From: Fimbriimonadaceae bacterium
GTDB taxonomy: Bacteria > Armatimonadota > Fimbriimonadia > Fimbriimonadales > Fimbriimonadaceae
Reading direction: 5' to 3'
Assembly: GCA_019454125.1 (NCBI GenBank)
Contig: CP075365.1
Location: 124,001 to 188,000 of the forward strand
Length of the DNA stretch: 64,000 bases
The notes beneath the pieces are model-generated. The model saw nothing but the letters and a program-made list of their open reading frames with translations. It searched no databases and was not told where the DNA came from. Positions 7,949-16,293 of the stretch are shown here, in pieces. The translations under genes and the position numbers were made by a program. How positions within the stretch are numbered: the first letter of the stretch is position 1; each line of letters begins with the position of its first letter.

Positions 7949-9526
7949 TTACGGGTTGACGATCCAGTCGAGCTTGTCCACGTCCATCCGCCAGTTGTTG
8001 CTCTGGACGGGGCCGGCCTGGCTGATGCTCACCCGGGCGCGGACGGTCTTGCTCGTTGGCTCGATGAACCGGTCCGGGTTCGCGGCGGTGACGGTCAGGT
8101 CGGTGTCCGAGAGCGGCGCCGGCCCACTCTGCAGCGTGACCCAGTCGTTCGCTTGATAGTCGAACATCTCCACCTTCTGGGTCAAGTTCGCAATGCTGAC
8201 CTTCGTGCGGAGCTCCAAACGAAGCTTAGTGACGTCCGTCCACATCGACGTGCCGTTGAACTCGACCCGGATCGGCGGAGTCGAGGAGTTCGGCGTGATG
8301 CCCTTGGCGACGGTCAGATACTGGCCGTCAGTTTGCTGAAGCTCGGTGAGACCGCCGTTCAGAAGCGTGCCAGGGCCGACCTGGAAGCTCTCGACCAGGG
8401 CGGTGCGCTTCGTGGCCTCGGTCACGTTGACCAGGAAGAAGCCGCGATTAATGTCGCTGATGAGCACGTTGCCGCTCGGCAAGTAAGGGTAAGTGCTCCA
8501 GGCGCCGTTGTAGGACGCATTGTCGTTCGCTGGATAGGTGTCGAACCAACCGACCTGGACCGGGCGCTGGGGATCCGAATACCCGTCGAAGATGCGAAGG
8601 CCGCTCGTGTAGTTCGCCTGGAAGATGTAGCCGTTTTTGTTGTACTGGTTGTGGTCGATCGCGCGAGTGCCGCTCGTGAACGTCCCGACCAGGTCGGCGG
8701 TCTCGAGCACGCTCACGTCGAAGATCAGCGACCGGGTTGTGAAACCGTTGTCCGACTCGTCGAACTCATCGTCCAGGTAGAGGTAATTCCCGTCCGGGCT
8801 CAACCAACACTGGTGGCAATAGCCCACGAACGGGTACGCGACGCGGCGGATCAGCTGGACGTTGCTCTTGTTCGTCACGTCCCAGATCTCGAGGCCGCGG
8901 TTTTCCCCGCAGCCGAACATGATCTCGCGCCCCGCATAGGGGCCGCTGGTGAACTTGCGGACCTGAACGTCGTGCTGGTACGTGGGCGTGAGGGAACTCG
9001 AACCGACGACGACCGGGTTTGCGGGGTTGCTCAGGTTGAAGCACATCGTCGTGCCATTGGCCTGGTTGGAGCCGCAGGTGTAGAGGTAGCCGCTCGCCTC
9101 GTCGATATGGATGTTGTGGGTGCGGCCCGGGTTTGTGATGGTGCGAACCAGGGTGACGGTGCCGCTGTCGATGTTCGCCAGGCTGATGACCTGGACGCCC
9201 GTGTTGTTCGCCTCGGTCACCACGTAGCAGTGGTCACGATAAACCTTGATGTCGCTCCAACTGCTGGAGGAGTGGGGAATGCTCGTAAGGATGACCGGGT
9301 TGTTCGGGTCTGTGACCTCGATGAAGACGGTGCGGACGTCGGTACCCATGAGGGCGTACTCCCGCCCACTCGGGCTCACATAACCCCAGCAGTCGTTGCC
9401 TGCGCCGGCCTGGAGCTGGGCCAAAGTGAAGTTTTTGTAGAGGGTGACCTTGTCGGACTGGAATTGCGCCGACGCGGGGAGCGCGAGCGCGGCAGCCATG
9501 GCGAGAGCAAGCTGGCGGTAGTTCAT
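7949..9526 (-). CDS. Secreted choice-of-anchor B family protein (LVIVD repeats), paralogue
   Basis: A 525-residue protein with a signal peptide (MNYRQLALAMAAALALPASA) and the same architecture as its downstream neighbour: CWGYVSPSGREYALMG, HNIHIDEASGYLYTCGS, LEIWDVTNKSNVQLIRR, GYCHQCWLSPDGNYLYLDDEFDE and repeated LVIVD-like blades, followed by a beta-rich C-terminal domain ending DKLDWIVNP (the neighbour ends NHASFVVNP). The two share order and motifs along their whole length, so they arose by tandem duplication. Exported; function unknown. A hairpin with T-run follows it. Confidence 0.85.
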   Translation of the reverse strand: MNYRQLALAMAAALALPASAQFQSDKVTLYKNFTLAQLQAGAGNDCWGYVSPSGREYALMGTDVRTVFIEVTDPNNPVILTSIPHSSSSWSDIKVYRDHCYVVTEANNTGVQVISLANIDSGTVTLVRTITNPGRTHNIHIDEASGYLYTCGSNQANGTTMCFNLSNPANPVVVGSSSLTPTYQHDVQVRKFTSGPYAGREIMFGCGENRGLEIWDVTNKSNVQLIRRVAYPFVGYCHQCWLSPDGNYLYLDDEFDESDNGFTTRSLIFDVSVLETADLVGTFTSGTRAIDHNQYNKNGYIFQANYTSGLRIFDGYSDPQRPVQVGWFDTYPANDNASYNGAWSTYPYLPSGNVLISDINRGFFLVNVTEATKRTALVESFQVGPGTLLNGGLTELQQTDGQYLTVAKGITPNSSTPPIRVEFNGTSMWTDVTKLRLELRTKVSIANLTQKVEMFDYQANDWVTLQSGPAPLSDTDLTVTAANPDRFIEPTSKTVRARVSISQAGPVQSNNWRMDVDKLDWIVNP

Positions 9527-9672
9527 TTACATGTCGTCCCGAGTGAAGGCGGTCACGCTACCGGATTCATTCGCCATATCGCGATACCCCCACCAATAAC
9601 CGGCACGTTTACGAGCGCGTTAGACCAAAATTGTCCGAAGAGATCGCGTAATACGGTGCGGCGTCGGTTCCG

Positions 9673-11139
9673 TCATTGAGGCAAGGCAGAAGCAAGGATC
9701 GACTTCTCGGTCGCCTCGGCCCGCTGGAACTCGGCGGAGAGGCGGCCTTCACGCATGACCAAGATCCGGTCTGACACGCCCAAGACTTCGGGCAGTTCGC
9801 TAGAGACCAGGAGAACGGCCGCTCCATCGGCGGCCGCCTGGTGCACGATCTCGTAGATCTCGCGCTTGGCCCCCACGTCCACCCCCCGCGTCGGCTCGTC
9901 GAGCAGGAGCACCTTCGGCTTCGCCGCCAGCCACCGCGCTAGCACGACCTTCTGCTGGTTGCCGCCGGAGAGAAGGCGCACCGGCTGGCGCAGGTTCGGC
10001 GTCCTGATGCGCATCGCCTCCACCTGGCGCTGGGCCGCCGCCGCTTCGCCGGGATCGTCGACGAGGATCTGCTTGCGGCCCGCGAACGCCATGTTCTCAG
10101 TCACGGAGCGGCGAGGAAGCAACCCGTCCGCCTTACGGTCTTCGGGCACCAGCACGATCCCCGCCTCCACCGAACGACGCGGCGAGCCGAGACGGACGTC
10201 CTGGCCGTCCACCGTGACCTTGCCCCGACCGCGGTGGTAGATGCTGTGCAGGAGTTCCGTCCGCCCCGAACCCACCAACCCGAACAGCCCCACGATCTCG
10301 CCAGCCCGGAGGCTGAGGTCGACGGGCTCCGCCAACCCCGGACCGATCAACTGCGAGACGGTGAGGCGCACCGGGCCGAGCTCGTGGGCACGGTAGGGGA
10401 AGACCTCGCCCAACGGGCGCCCCACCATCGCCTCGATCAGCCGTTCGTCGGCCACGTCCTGCAGCTGGGCGTGGGTGGCCACGTGCTTTCCATCGCGGAG
10501 GACGGTGCCTGCGGAGCAGAGCCGCCGGATCTCCGCCATGCGGTGCGAGACATAAATGACGGCCCGACCTTCGCCCGCCAGGCGCCCAATGACCTCGAAC
10601 AACGCCTCCGCCTCCCGGCTCGTAAGGCTGCTCGTCGGTTCGTCGAACGCGATCACGCGGGCGTCCCAAGCGAGGGCCTTCGCAATCTCCACCGTCTGCC
10701 GGAGCGCGATGGAAAGCTTGCCGAGGCGCTCGCGCGGAGAGACCGAGACCCCGAGCCCGGCCATGAAATTCGCCGCTCCTTCCTCCATGGCCGCCCGGTC
10801 TACCAACCCCGCCCGGCCCGGCATGTGGCCAAGGTACACATTCTCGGCCACCGTCAGGTTCTCGACCAGGTGGAGTTCCTGATAGATCACGGCCACCCCG
10901 GCCTTCAAGGCGTCCACCGTCCCGCTGAAAAAGGTCGGCTGCCCGTCGAGCAGAAGCTTTCCTTCGTCAGGCCGGTGGGCGCCGCTCAGCACCTTGAGAA
11001 GCGTGCTCTTGCCCGCGCCGTTTTCGCCGAGCAGCGCGTGGACGCTGCCCGGCTCCACCCCGAACGAGACGCCGTCCAAGGCCCGGACGCCTGGGAACGA
11101 CTTGCCAATCCCCTGGAACTCGACGGCAAATCCGGACAT
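9673..11139 (-). CDS. Sugar ABC transporter ATP-binding protein (RbsA/MglA type)
   Basis: Duplicated ABC ATPase of the carbohydrate uptake CUT2 class, 488 residues. First half: Walker A GENGAGKST, signature-like region replaced by LSIALRQTVEIAKAL, Walker B VIAFDEPTSSLT and SHRMAEI. Second half: degenerate Walker A GLVGSGRTEL, complete signature LSGGNQQKVVLARWL and Walker B LLLDEPTRGVDVGAKREIY. These are standard for ribose/galactoside importers. The start is the ATG at 11139, not the much longer open frame. The cognate permease and binding protein are not adjacent: the downstream neighbour is a choice-of-anchor gene. It is divergent from the DUF885 gene, 54 bases away. Confidence 0.92.
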   Translation of the reverse strand: MSGFAVEFQGIGKSFPGVRALDGVSFGVEPGSVHALLGENGAGKSTLLKVLSGAHRPDEGKLLLDGQPTFFSGTVDALKAGVAVIYQELHLVENLTVAENVYLGHMPGRAGLVDRAAMEEGAANFMAGLGVSVSPRERLGKLSIALRQTVEIAKALAWDARVIAFDEPTSSLTSREAEALFEVIGRLAGEGRAVIYVSHRMAEIRRLCSAGTVLRDGKHVATHAQLQDVADERLIEAMVGRPLGEVFPYRAHELGPVRLTVSQLIGPGLAEPVDLSLRAGEIVGLFGLVGSGRTELLHSIYHRGRGKVTVDGQDVRLGSPRRSVEAGIVLVPEDRKADGLLPRRSVTENMAFAGRKQILVDDPGEAAAAQRQVEAMRIRTPNLRQPVRLLSGGNQQKVVLARWLAAKPKVLLLDEPTRGVDVGAKREIYEIVHQAAADGAAVLLVSSELPEVLGVSDRILVMREGRLSAEFQRAEATEKSILASALPQ

Positions 11140-11193
11140 GGTTCGCGAGTAAACCCGGAAAGCCGGGAGACACGGCCTGGTACCTTTCGGACT

Positions 11194-12852
11194 ATGCTGG
11201 GCTTTGCGGCTGTGGCCGCCTTCGCAACAATGGCAAGCCAACCTCAACAGACGTGGCCCGAGCGCATCATTCTCTACACCGAGGACATCGGTAGCCTTTC
11301 GCGGAAGTACGACGAAAGCCTTTCGCCCACCGGCGTCGACCGGATGGAACGGTTCTACCGGACGGTCGAGAAGGAAGCCCAAGCCGCTCCTGCTGAGACC
11401 CGGGACGACAAGGTCGATAAGGCCCTGCTGACGCTCGACGCGGCCAAGCGGGCCAAGCGGCTCGCCATCGAGGCCGGCCAAAACGAAGCCACCCCCCACC
11501 TCCCGTTCCGAGCGACGATCGTCGCCTTCGACGACGCCCGCCGAGACATTGAGCCTGTCCGTCCGAAAGAAGCGGCCAAAGCCCTGGCGCAAATCCCCGA
11601 AATGGTGGCCGACGCCCGGAGAGGCGCCCTGAATTCGCCCCCGAGCCGCGCCGTCGCCCTCCGTGCCTCACGGATGACGGCCCAATTGGGCCGGGCCCTC
11701 GAACGCTGGTTCAAGTTCTACGACGGCTATGACCCGCAGTTCAGTTGGTGGTGCCGCGCACCCTATGCCGAGGCAAAGGAGGCGGTAGACGGCTACGAAA
11801 AGTTCCTGCGGGAAGAGGTCGGCGGCGTGCGGCTCGGCGACCAGACCACCATCGTGGGCGACCCGATCGGGCGCGATGCCCTGCTCGCCGAGCTCCAGCT
11901 GGAGCTCATCCCCTACACGCCCGAAGAACTGGTCGAGATCGCCTGGCGCGAGTACGAATGGTGCCTGAAAGAGATGAAGAGGGCCAGCTCCGAGATGGGC
12001 TATGGCGACGACTGGCACCGGGCGCTGGAGGCGGTGAAGGGCATGCACGAGGAACCAGGCGGCCAGCCTCAGTTCATCAAAGGGCTGGCGGACGAAGCCG
12101 CCACCTACGTCCGAGACCACGGCCTCGTGACCGTGCCCGAACTCGCCGCCGAAACCTGGCGCATGGAGATGATGTCAGCCGAGCGGCAACTCGCCAGCCC
12201 GTTCTTCCTGGGCGGGGAAGCGATCATCGTGAGCTTCCCGACCGAAAGCATGCCCGAGGGGGCCAAGCAGATGAGCATGCGGGGCAACAACCGGCACTTC
12301 GCCCGAGCCGTCGCCCACCACGAGCTCATCCCGGGGCACCACCTGCAGCAGTTCATGACCCAGCGGTACCGCCCCTATCGCCAGGTCTTTTCCACACCGT
12401 TCTGGATCGAGGGCTGGGCGCTCTATTGGGAGTTCGTGCTCTACGATATGGGCTTCGCACGCTCGCCAGAGGACCGTATCGGGATGCTCTTTTGGCGGAT
12501 GCACCGGTGCGTCCGCGTCGAGTTCTCACTCGGGTTCCACCTAGGCAAACTGACGCCGGACCAATGCGTCGAAATGTTGGTCGACCGGGTCGGCCACGAG
12601 CCCGCGAACGCCGAAGCCGAGGTGCGCCGCTCCTTCGGCGGGGACTATCCCCCGCTTTATCAGGCGGCCTACCTGCTCGGCGGCTTGCAGATGAAGGCGC
12701 TGGCGGCAGAGGCCCTCGCAAAGGGCATGACCCTGAGGCAGTTCCACGACGAGGTGCTGCGCCAAGGGCCCATCCCGATCCCCATCCTCCGGATGGCGCT
12801 GGGGCTCGGCGATTCGCCCGCCGGCTGGAAGTTCGCCCAAGCCCAGCTCTGA
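11194..12852 (+). CDS. DUF885 family protein, putative secreted zinc peptidase-like
   Basis: A 552-residue DUF885 member with a short signal-like N-terminus (MLGFAAVAAFATMA). The hallmark HHELIPGHHLQQF lies at residues 375-387; this HExxPGH pattern resembles a metallopeptidase zinc site, with WIEGWALYWE about 30 residues later as a possible third ligand region. The rest is mostly helical. Members are widespread and annotated only as DUF885; peptidase activity is inferred from the motif. The open frame runs far upstream antisense to the ABC ATPase, but coding signal starts at the ATG 11194. Confidence 0.85.
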   Translation: MLGFAAVAAFATMASQPQQTWPERIILYTEDIGSLSRKYDESLSPTGVDRMERFYRTVEKEAQAAPAETRDDKVDKALLTLDAAKRAKRLAIEAGQNEATPHLPFRATIVAFDDARRDIEPVRPKEAAKALAQIPEMVADARRGALNSPPSRAVALRASRMTAQLGRALERWFKFYDGYDPQFSWWCRAPYAEAKEAVDGYEKFLREEVGGVRLGDQTTIVGDPIGRDALLAELQLELIPYTPEELVEIAWREYEWCLKEMKRASSEMGYGDDWHRALEAVKGMHEEPGGQPQFIKGLADEAATYVRDHGLVTVPELAAETWRMEMMSAERQLASPFFLGGEAIIVSFPTESMPEGAKQMSMRGNNRHFARAVAHHELIPGHHLQQFMTQRYRPYRQVFSTPFWIEGWALYWEFVLYDMGFARSPEDRIGMLFWRMHRCVRVEFSLGFHLGKLTPDQCVEMLVDRVGHEPANAEAEVRRSFGGDYPPLYQAAYLLGGLQMKALAAEALAKGMTLRQFHDEVLRQGPIPIPILRMALGLGDSPAGWKFAQAQL

Positions 12853-12899
12853 AGCAGAAGTGCTTTAACGCGACGCAGGGCACCCTATCACGCCCGCGC

Positions 12900-14363
12900 C
12901 TAGGTGGCCGGCCTCGGCTCAGTGGGCACTGCGCCCTCTGCCGCACGCTTTATGCCCCGGAGCATCCCTCCAAAAACGATGTTGTGGAACGGGACGACCA
13001 TGTACCAATAAAGCAAGCCGAAAAACCCCTTGGGGCGGAAACGCGCGGTCATCGTCAGGCGGGTCGTGCCCTCGGTATGGGAATCGAGCGCGAAGTCGAG
13101 GGTCGCCGTGCCAGGGAGCTTCATCTCGGCCAGGAGCATGAGGCTCTTGTCCGTCTCGACACCGATGACGCGCCAGAAGTCGAGTGCCTCGCCGTAGCCG
13201 ACTTCGTCGGGGTGCCGCCGTCCGCGCCGAAGCCCGGGCCCGCCCACGAGCTTATCCATCCAACCCCGGACCTGCCAAAGGATGTCACCGGAATACCAAC
13301 CGTGCCCCCCGCCCACTCGGCAAACGGCTCTGTAGACGTCGGCCTTCGACGCGAGAATGTCGATCGTCCGCTGATCTTTGAACACGGTGCCGCCTGCCCA
13401 TTCGGGGTCGCCTTGAACCGGGCCCGCCGCCGACCAACTGGTGACGACATTGCCCTGCTTGACTCGGGTCAAGGCGGTGTGGATCGCTTCCCGCACCCCC
13501 ATCGCCTCGTGCGGCATGAGCCGCTGGGTCAAGTCATTGGTCACCACCACCCGGTTCCGCAGCCCTTCCGCGAGGGGCCGTGCGATGCGGTAGGACACCG
13601 GGGTGACGAGCCCGATCCAGCCGGAGCTGAGACGCGGAGTGAGAACCGGCAACGGGATCACGATTCGGCGAGGCAGTCCCAGTTCGTCGCTCATGATGTT
13701 CATGAGGTCGCGGTATTGGAGCACGTCCCTGCCGCCGATCTCGAGCGTCTGCCCGTTCGTCTCGGGCACCGCGAGACACTCGGTCAGCCAATGGAGCACA
13801 TCGGCGATTGCAACGGGCTGGCATTCGGTCTTCACCCAACTCGGGGTGACCATGATGGGCAACCGCTCGACCAAGTAGCGAAGAATCTCGAACGAGGCCG
13901 AACCCGATCCGATGATCATGGCAGCGCGGAACGTCGTCACGGGCACGCCTCCCTCTTCCAGCACCTCCTCGACTTCGCGCCTTGAGCGCAGGTGCTCGCT
14001 CAAGTTTTCGCCCATTTCACCAAGCCCGCCGAGGTAGATAATGCGTTGGAGACCGGCCGCCTTTGCGGCTTTACCGAAGGCCCCGGCGAGCCTGCGGTCT
14101 TCTTCGGCGTAACGCGCCCCGCTCGCGTGCATTGAGTGGATCAGGTAGTAAGCACAATCGCAGCCCCTCAGCTTTCCGGCGAGTTCTGCCGGGTCCGAGA
14201 GATCGTCGGCGACGACGTCCACCCTCGGGTTCCGCCTCCAGTGACGGTCGTCAAGCTTCCGGGCGTTCCGGACGAGGCATAAGACCTCGTAGCCTTTATC
14301 GAGAAGCATGGGGACGAGCCGTCCTCCGACATAGCCCGTTCCCCCCGTTACCGCGACCCTCAT
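12900..14363 (-). CDS. SDR family NAD(P)-dependent oxidoreductase with DUF2867 domain
   Basis: Two-domain protein of 487 residues. N-terminal Rossmann fold of atypical SDR/NmrA type: VTGGTGYVGGRLVPMLL at the N-terminus, YYLIHSM and IIYLGGLGE, then FRAAMIIGSGSASFEILRYLVERLP. The C-terminal ~150 residues (from about VYRAVCRVGGGHGWY) form DUF2867, a START-like fold, ending with WYMVVPFHNIVFGGM. This fusion is common in bacteria; substrate unknown. I take the ATG at 14363: its sequence ATGA overlaps the stop of the small gene upstream, implying coupled translation. An in-frame ATG at 14399 would overlap that gene more. Confidence 0.88.
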   Translation of the reverse strand: MRVAVTGGTGYVGGRLVPMLLDKGYEVLCLVRNARKLDDRHWRRNPRVDVVADDLSDPAELAGKLRGCDCAYYLIHSMHASGARYAEEDRRLAGAFGKAAKAAGLQRIIYLGGLGEMGENLSEHLRSRREVEEVLEEGGVPVTTFRAAMIIGSGSASFEILRYLVERLPIMVTPSWVKTECQPVAIADVLHWLTECLAVPETNGQTLEIGGRDVLQYRDLMNIMSDELGLPRRIVIPLPVLTPRLSSGWIGLVTPVSYRIARPLAEGLRNRVVVTNDLTQRLMPHEAMGVREAIHTALTRVKQGNVVTSWSAAGPVQGDPEWAGGTVFKDQRTIDILASKADVYRAVCRVGGGHGWYSGDILWQVRGWMDKLVGGPGLRRGRRHPDEVGYGEALDFWRVIGVETDKSLMLLAEMKLPGTATLDFALDSHTEGTTRLTMTARFRPKGFFGLLYWYMVVPFHNIVFGGMLRGIKRAAEGAVPTEPRPAT

Positions 14364-14620
14364 CGCCTTGCCGCCTTGGTGAGCCCTTTCCATAGCCACC
14401 CGTTGTGCCGTACCGTGAGAGGGGGGAACCCGTTGAGCCGAACCTTCAGGAGAGGCAATCTCAACCCACGTAAGGGTTCTTCACTCGAGAAGAGCCAGCT
14501 CGCCAACTGTAAAGCAGGCTTAAGCGCCCCGAACCCGCTCAGACTCAACACGACCACCTCCTCTTCGGCCTGAACCTCAAATGGCCGGCCTCCTACAGTC
14601 CCTTGTAGACGGCCGACCAT
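14360..14620 (-). CDS. Small unknown protein, coupled to SDR gene
   Basis: An 86-residue protein of no family known to me: MVGRLQGTVGGRPFEV, then an acidic patch EEEVVVLSLSG, a Leu-rich middle (ALQLASWLFSSEEPL) and a basic C-terminus (WLWKGLTKAARR). It starts at ATG 14620, two bases after the stop of another small gene, and ends in ATGA shared with the SDR gene start. That tight packing on both sides is the main evidence that it is real. The frame stays open further upstream, but there it only shadows the other small gene. Confidence 0.6.
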   Translation of the reverse strand: MVGRLQGTVGGRPFEVQAEEEVVVLSLSGFGALKPALQLASWLFSSEEPLRGLRLPLLKVRLNGFPPLTVRHNGWLWKGLTKAARR

Positions 14621-14622
14621 GG

Positions 14623-14835
14623 TCAGTTTGGGCTCTGGGCGACCGGCTTGGTGCGGATCTTGAGCTGTCCGCTGACACGCCATTCCGCGTGCTCGGCGGT
14701 GGCACCAGTGCCGCTTGGGACGCTGACTCGGAGGTCGCTGAAGTCGTATGTGATCTCTGCGTTGCGGCCGGTGAGCTTGTCGTAGAGGCCGATAGCAAGA
14801 TCGGGCCAAGTCTTCGTGTGATCGGTCTCTTGCAC
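14623..14835 (-). CDS. Small unknown protein, first gene of the SDR operon
   Basis: A 70-residue soluble protein with KTWPDLAIGLYDKLTGRNAEITYDF and a beta-rich second half (RVSVPSGTG, EWRVSGQLKIRTKP). It is not a family I know, though the length and 'LYDKLTGRNAEITYDF' phrase look like a conserved small stand-alone domain. Its TGA is followed by CC and the ATG of the next small gene, so the three genes (14835 down to 12900) form one minus-strand operon. tRNA-Ala lies 146 bases upstream on the same strand. Confidence 0.6.
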   Translation of the reverse strand: MQETDHTKTWPDLAIGLYDKLTGRNAEITYDFSDLRVSVPSGTGATAEHAEWRVSGQLKIRTKPVAQSPN

Positions 14836-14981
14836 GTTGCGTACTTCGGGGGCTGTTCCTCGATCGTCTCACGGGCCCCAGGCCAGGCACGTGTACTCGC
14901 CCCCCTTTCCGCCGCTTTGGTTGCTAGACCCCGGGGAGCTCTCGAGGGAAACTCGCCAACCGCTTGAGCACGCGAAAAGCG

Positions 14982-15057
14982 TGGTGGAGGCTAGGGGACT
15001 CGAACCCCTGACCCTCTGCTTGCAAAGCAGATGCTCTCCCAACTGAGCTAAGCCCCC
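14982..15057 (-). tRNA. tRNA-Ala (anticodon TGC)
   Basis: Read on the minus strand: acceptor GGGGGCT pairs with AGCCTCC, D-arm AGCTCAGTTGGGAGAGC, anticodon arm CTGCTTTGCAAGCAG with TGC, T-arm with GGTTCGAGTCC, discriminator A and an encoded CCA (14982-14984). Length 76. One G-T pair sits in the acceptor stem. A CACGC/GCGTG hairpin overlaps the 3' end (14969-14983). Confidence 0.97.
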
Positions 15058-15121
15058 AGAGGAAGTGAAGTGTACCGTCGGGGCCCGGGGCACAGGCGGA
15101 TGGCTTAGGCAGAATCGGGCC

Positions 15122-15892
15122 GTGTCGCCACGCCTTGCCTTCGCTATCGAGACGGCCATAGCCGCAGGTCGGGCGACTTTGCCCTGGTTCCAGACCGGAG
15201 TGGACGCGGAGGCAAAGGGCGACGGCTCGCCCGTCACCGCCGCAGACCGAAGGGCGGAAGCGGTCGTCCGGGAACGGATCGGCAGACACTTCCCGGGCGA
15301 GGCCGTGCTCGGAGAAGAGGAAGGAGGAGACCCGACCGCGCCCGACCGCTGGGTCGTTGACCCGATCGACGGAACCAAGTCCTTCGTCAGCGGAGTCCCC
15401 CTCTTCGCTACGCTCCTCTCCTACGAAGTTGACAGTGTCCCTATTGTGGGCGTTGCATACTTCCCCGGTTTGGACGAGCTCTATTACGCTGAGAAAGGGG
15501 AGGGCGCCTTTTGGAACGGCAGGATTTGCCGCGTGGCGTCAGAAGAGGGCCGGGACACGGCCGTCGTCTGCCATGGGGGCATCAAGGCGATGCGCGGCGC
15601 GGGCCGTTTGGAAGGGTTGATTCGCCTGAGCGACCAAGTCATGGCCACCCGCGGCTGGTCCGACGCCTACGGACACGCCCTCGTCGCTTCTGGCCGAGCG
15701 GTCGCCATGCTGGACCCTGCCGTGAAGCGATGGGACGTCTCGGCCATGGCCCTCATCGTCCGCGAGGCGGGCGGCGTCTGGACCGACTTCGCGGGCCGGG
15801 AGGTGCTGGGGGACGAAGCCGTTTCGAGCACGCCCTGGTTCCACCCGACCGTCATGGAAGCCTATTCGGCCGTCGGAGCCGAGCCCCTATGA
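15122..15892 (+). CDS. hisN: Inositol monophosphatase family phosphatase, histidinol-phosphatase (HisN)-like
   Basis: Mg-dependent phosphatase of the IMPase fold, 256 residues. Metal ligands are visible: VLGEEEGG (Glu), WVVDPIDGTKSF (DPIDGT) and KRWDVSAMALIVREAGG. The DPIDGTKSFVSGVPLFATLL sequence matches the HisN branch (last-but-one step of histidine synthesis) better than inositol monophosphatase or CysQ, but substrate assignment by eye is uncertain. I choose GTG 15122 (MSPRLAFAIETAIAAG) because the upstream extension is unrelated. It opens a six-gene operon whose genes overlap; its TGA shares bases with the ruvX ATG. Confidence 0.85.
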   Translation: MSPRLAFAIETAIAAGRATLPWFQTGVDAEAKGDGSPVTAADRRAEAVVRERIGRHFPGEAVLGEEEGGDPTAPDRWVVDPIDGTKSFVSGVPLFATLLSYEVDSVPIVGVAYFPGLDELYYAEKGEGAFWNGRICRVASEEGRDTAVVCHGGIKAMRGAGRLEGLIRLSDQVMATRGWSDAYGHALVASGRAVAMLDPAVKRWDVSAMALIVREAGGVWTDFAGREVLGDEAVSSTPWFHPTVMEAYSAVGAEPL

Positions 15893-16293
15893 GAGCCCTG
15901 GCCGTGGATTTTGGCTCGAAGCGGATCGGAGTCGCGGTCGGCGAACATTCTGTCAAGCTCGCCACCCCGAAACCCGCCCTCGCGGCGAGCGGCACCCTCG
16001 CCCGCGACGCCGAGGCGATCGCCTCGCTGGCGCAAAGGGAGGAGGCGGAAGCCGTCGTCCTCGGCTTGCCCCTGGACGAATCCGGCCAGGAGACAAAGCT
16101 GAGCAAGGTGGTCCGCCAACTGGGCGAAAAGATTGCGGCGCTCGGACTCGCAGTGGACTATGTGGACGAGACGCTGACCAGCCACATCGCCCATCAGAGC
16201 CTGGAAGCGCAGGGCCTCACCATCGCGGGGACCAGGCGCCGCCTCGACTCGGAAGCGGCGTGCCAGATCCTGGAGAGGTGGTGGGCTGAGTAA
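15889..16293 (+). CDS. ruvX: Holliday junction resolvase-like RuvX (YqgF)
   Basis: RNase H-fold protein of 134 residues, the usual size. It starts ALAVDFGSKRIGVAVGE (first catalytic Asp), continues with VVLGLPLDESGQE, VDYVDETLTSH (Glu) and ends RRRLDSEAACQILERWW (last Asp), all RuvX hallmarks. In E. coli YqgF acts in 16S rRNA 5' end maturation and is proposed to resolve Holliday junctions. The ATG at 15889 overlaps the hisN stop as ATGA; the stop TAA overlaps the start of mltG. Confidence 0.93.
   Translation: MRALAVDFGSKRIGVAVGEHSVKLATPKPALAASGTLARDAEAIASLAQREEAEAVVLGLPLDESGQETKLSKVVRQLGEKIAALGLAVDYVDETLTSHIAHQSLEAQGLTIAGTRRRLDSEAACQILERWWAE

Noticed and set aside
8153-9679. 508-codon open frame antisense to the choice-of-anchor gene
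   Set aside because: Opposite strand of a well-supported gene, no motif, His/Asp/Val-rich shadow composition.
10234-11193. Upstream extension of the DUF885 gene
   Set aside because: Lies opposite the ABC ATPase; the signal-like start at 11194 is the better start.
14969-14983. CACGC/GCGTG hairpin as tRNA terminator
   Set aside because: Overlaps the encoded CCA and has no T-run.
15511-15888. Upstream extension of ruvX
   Set aside because: Overlaps the hisN gene in another frame; RuvX homology begins at 15889.
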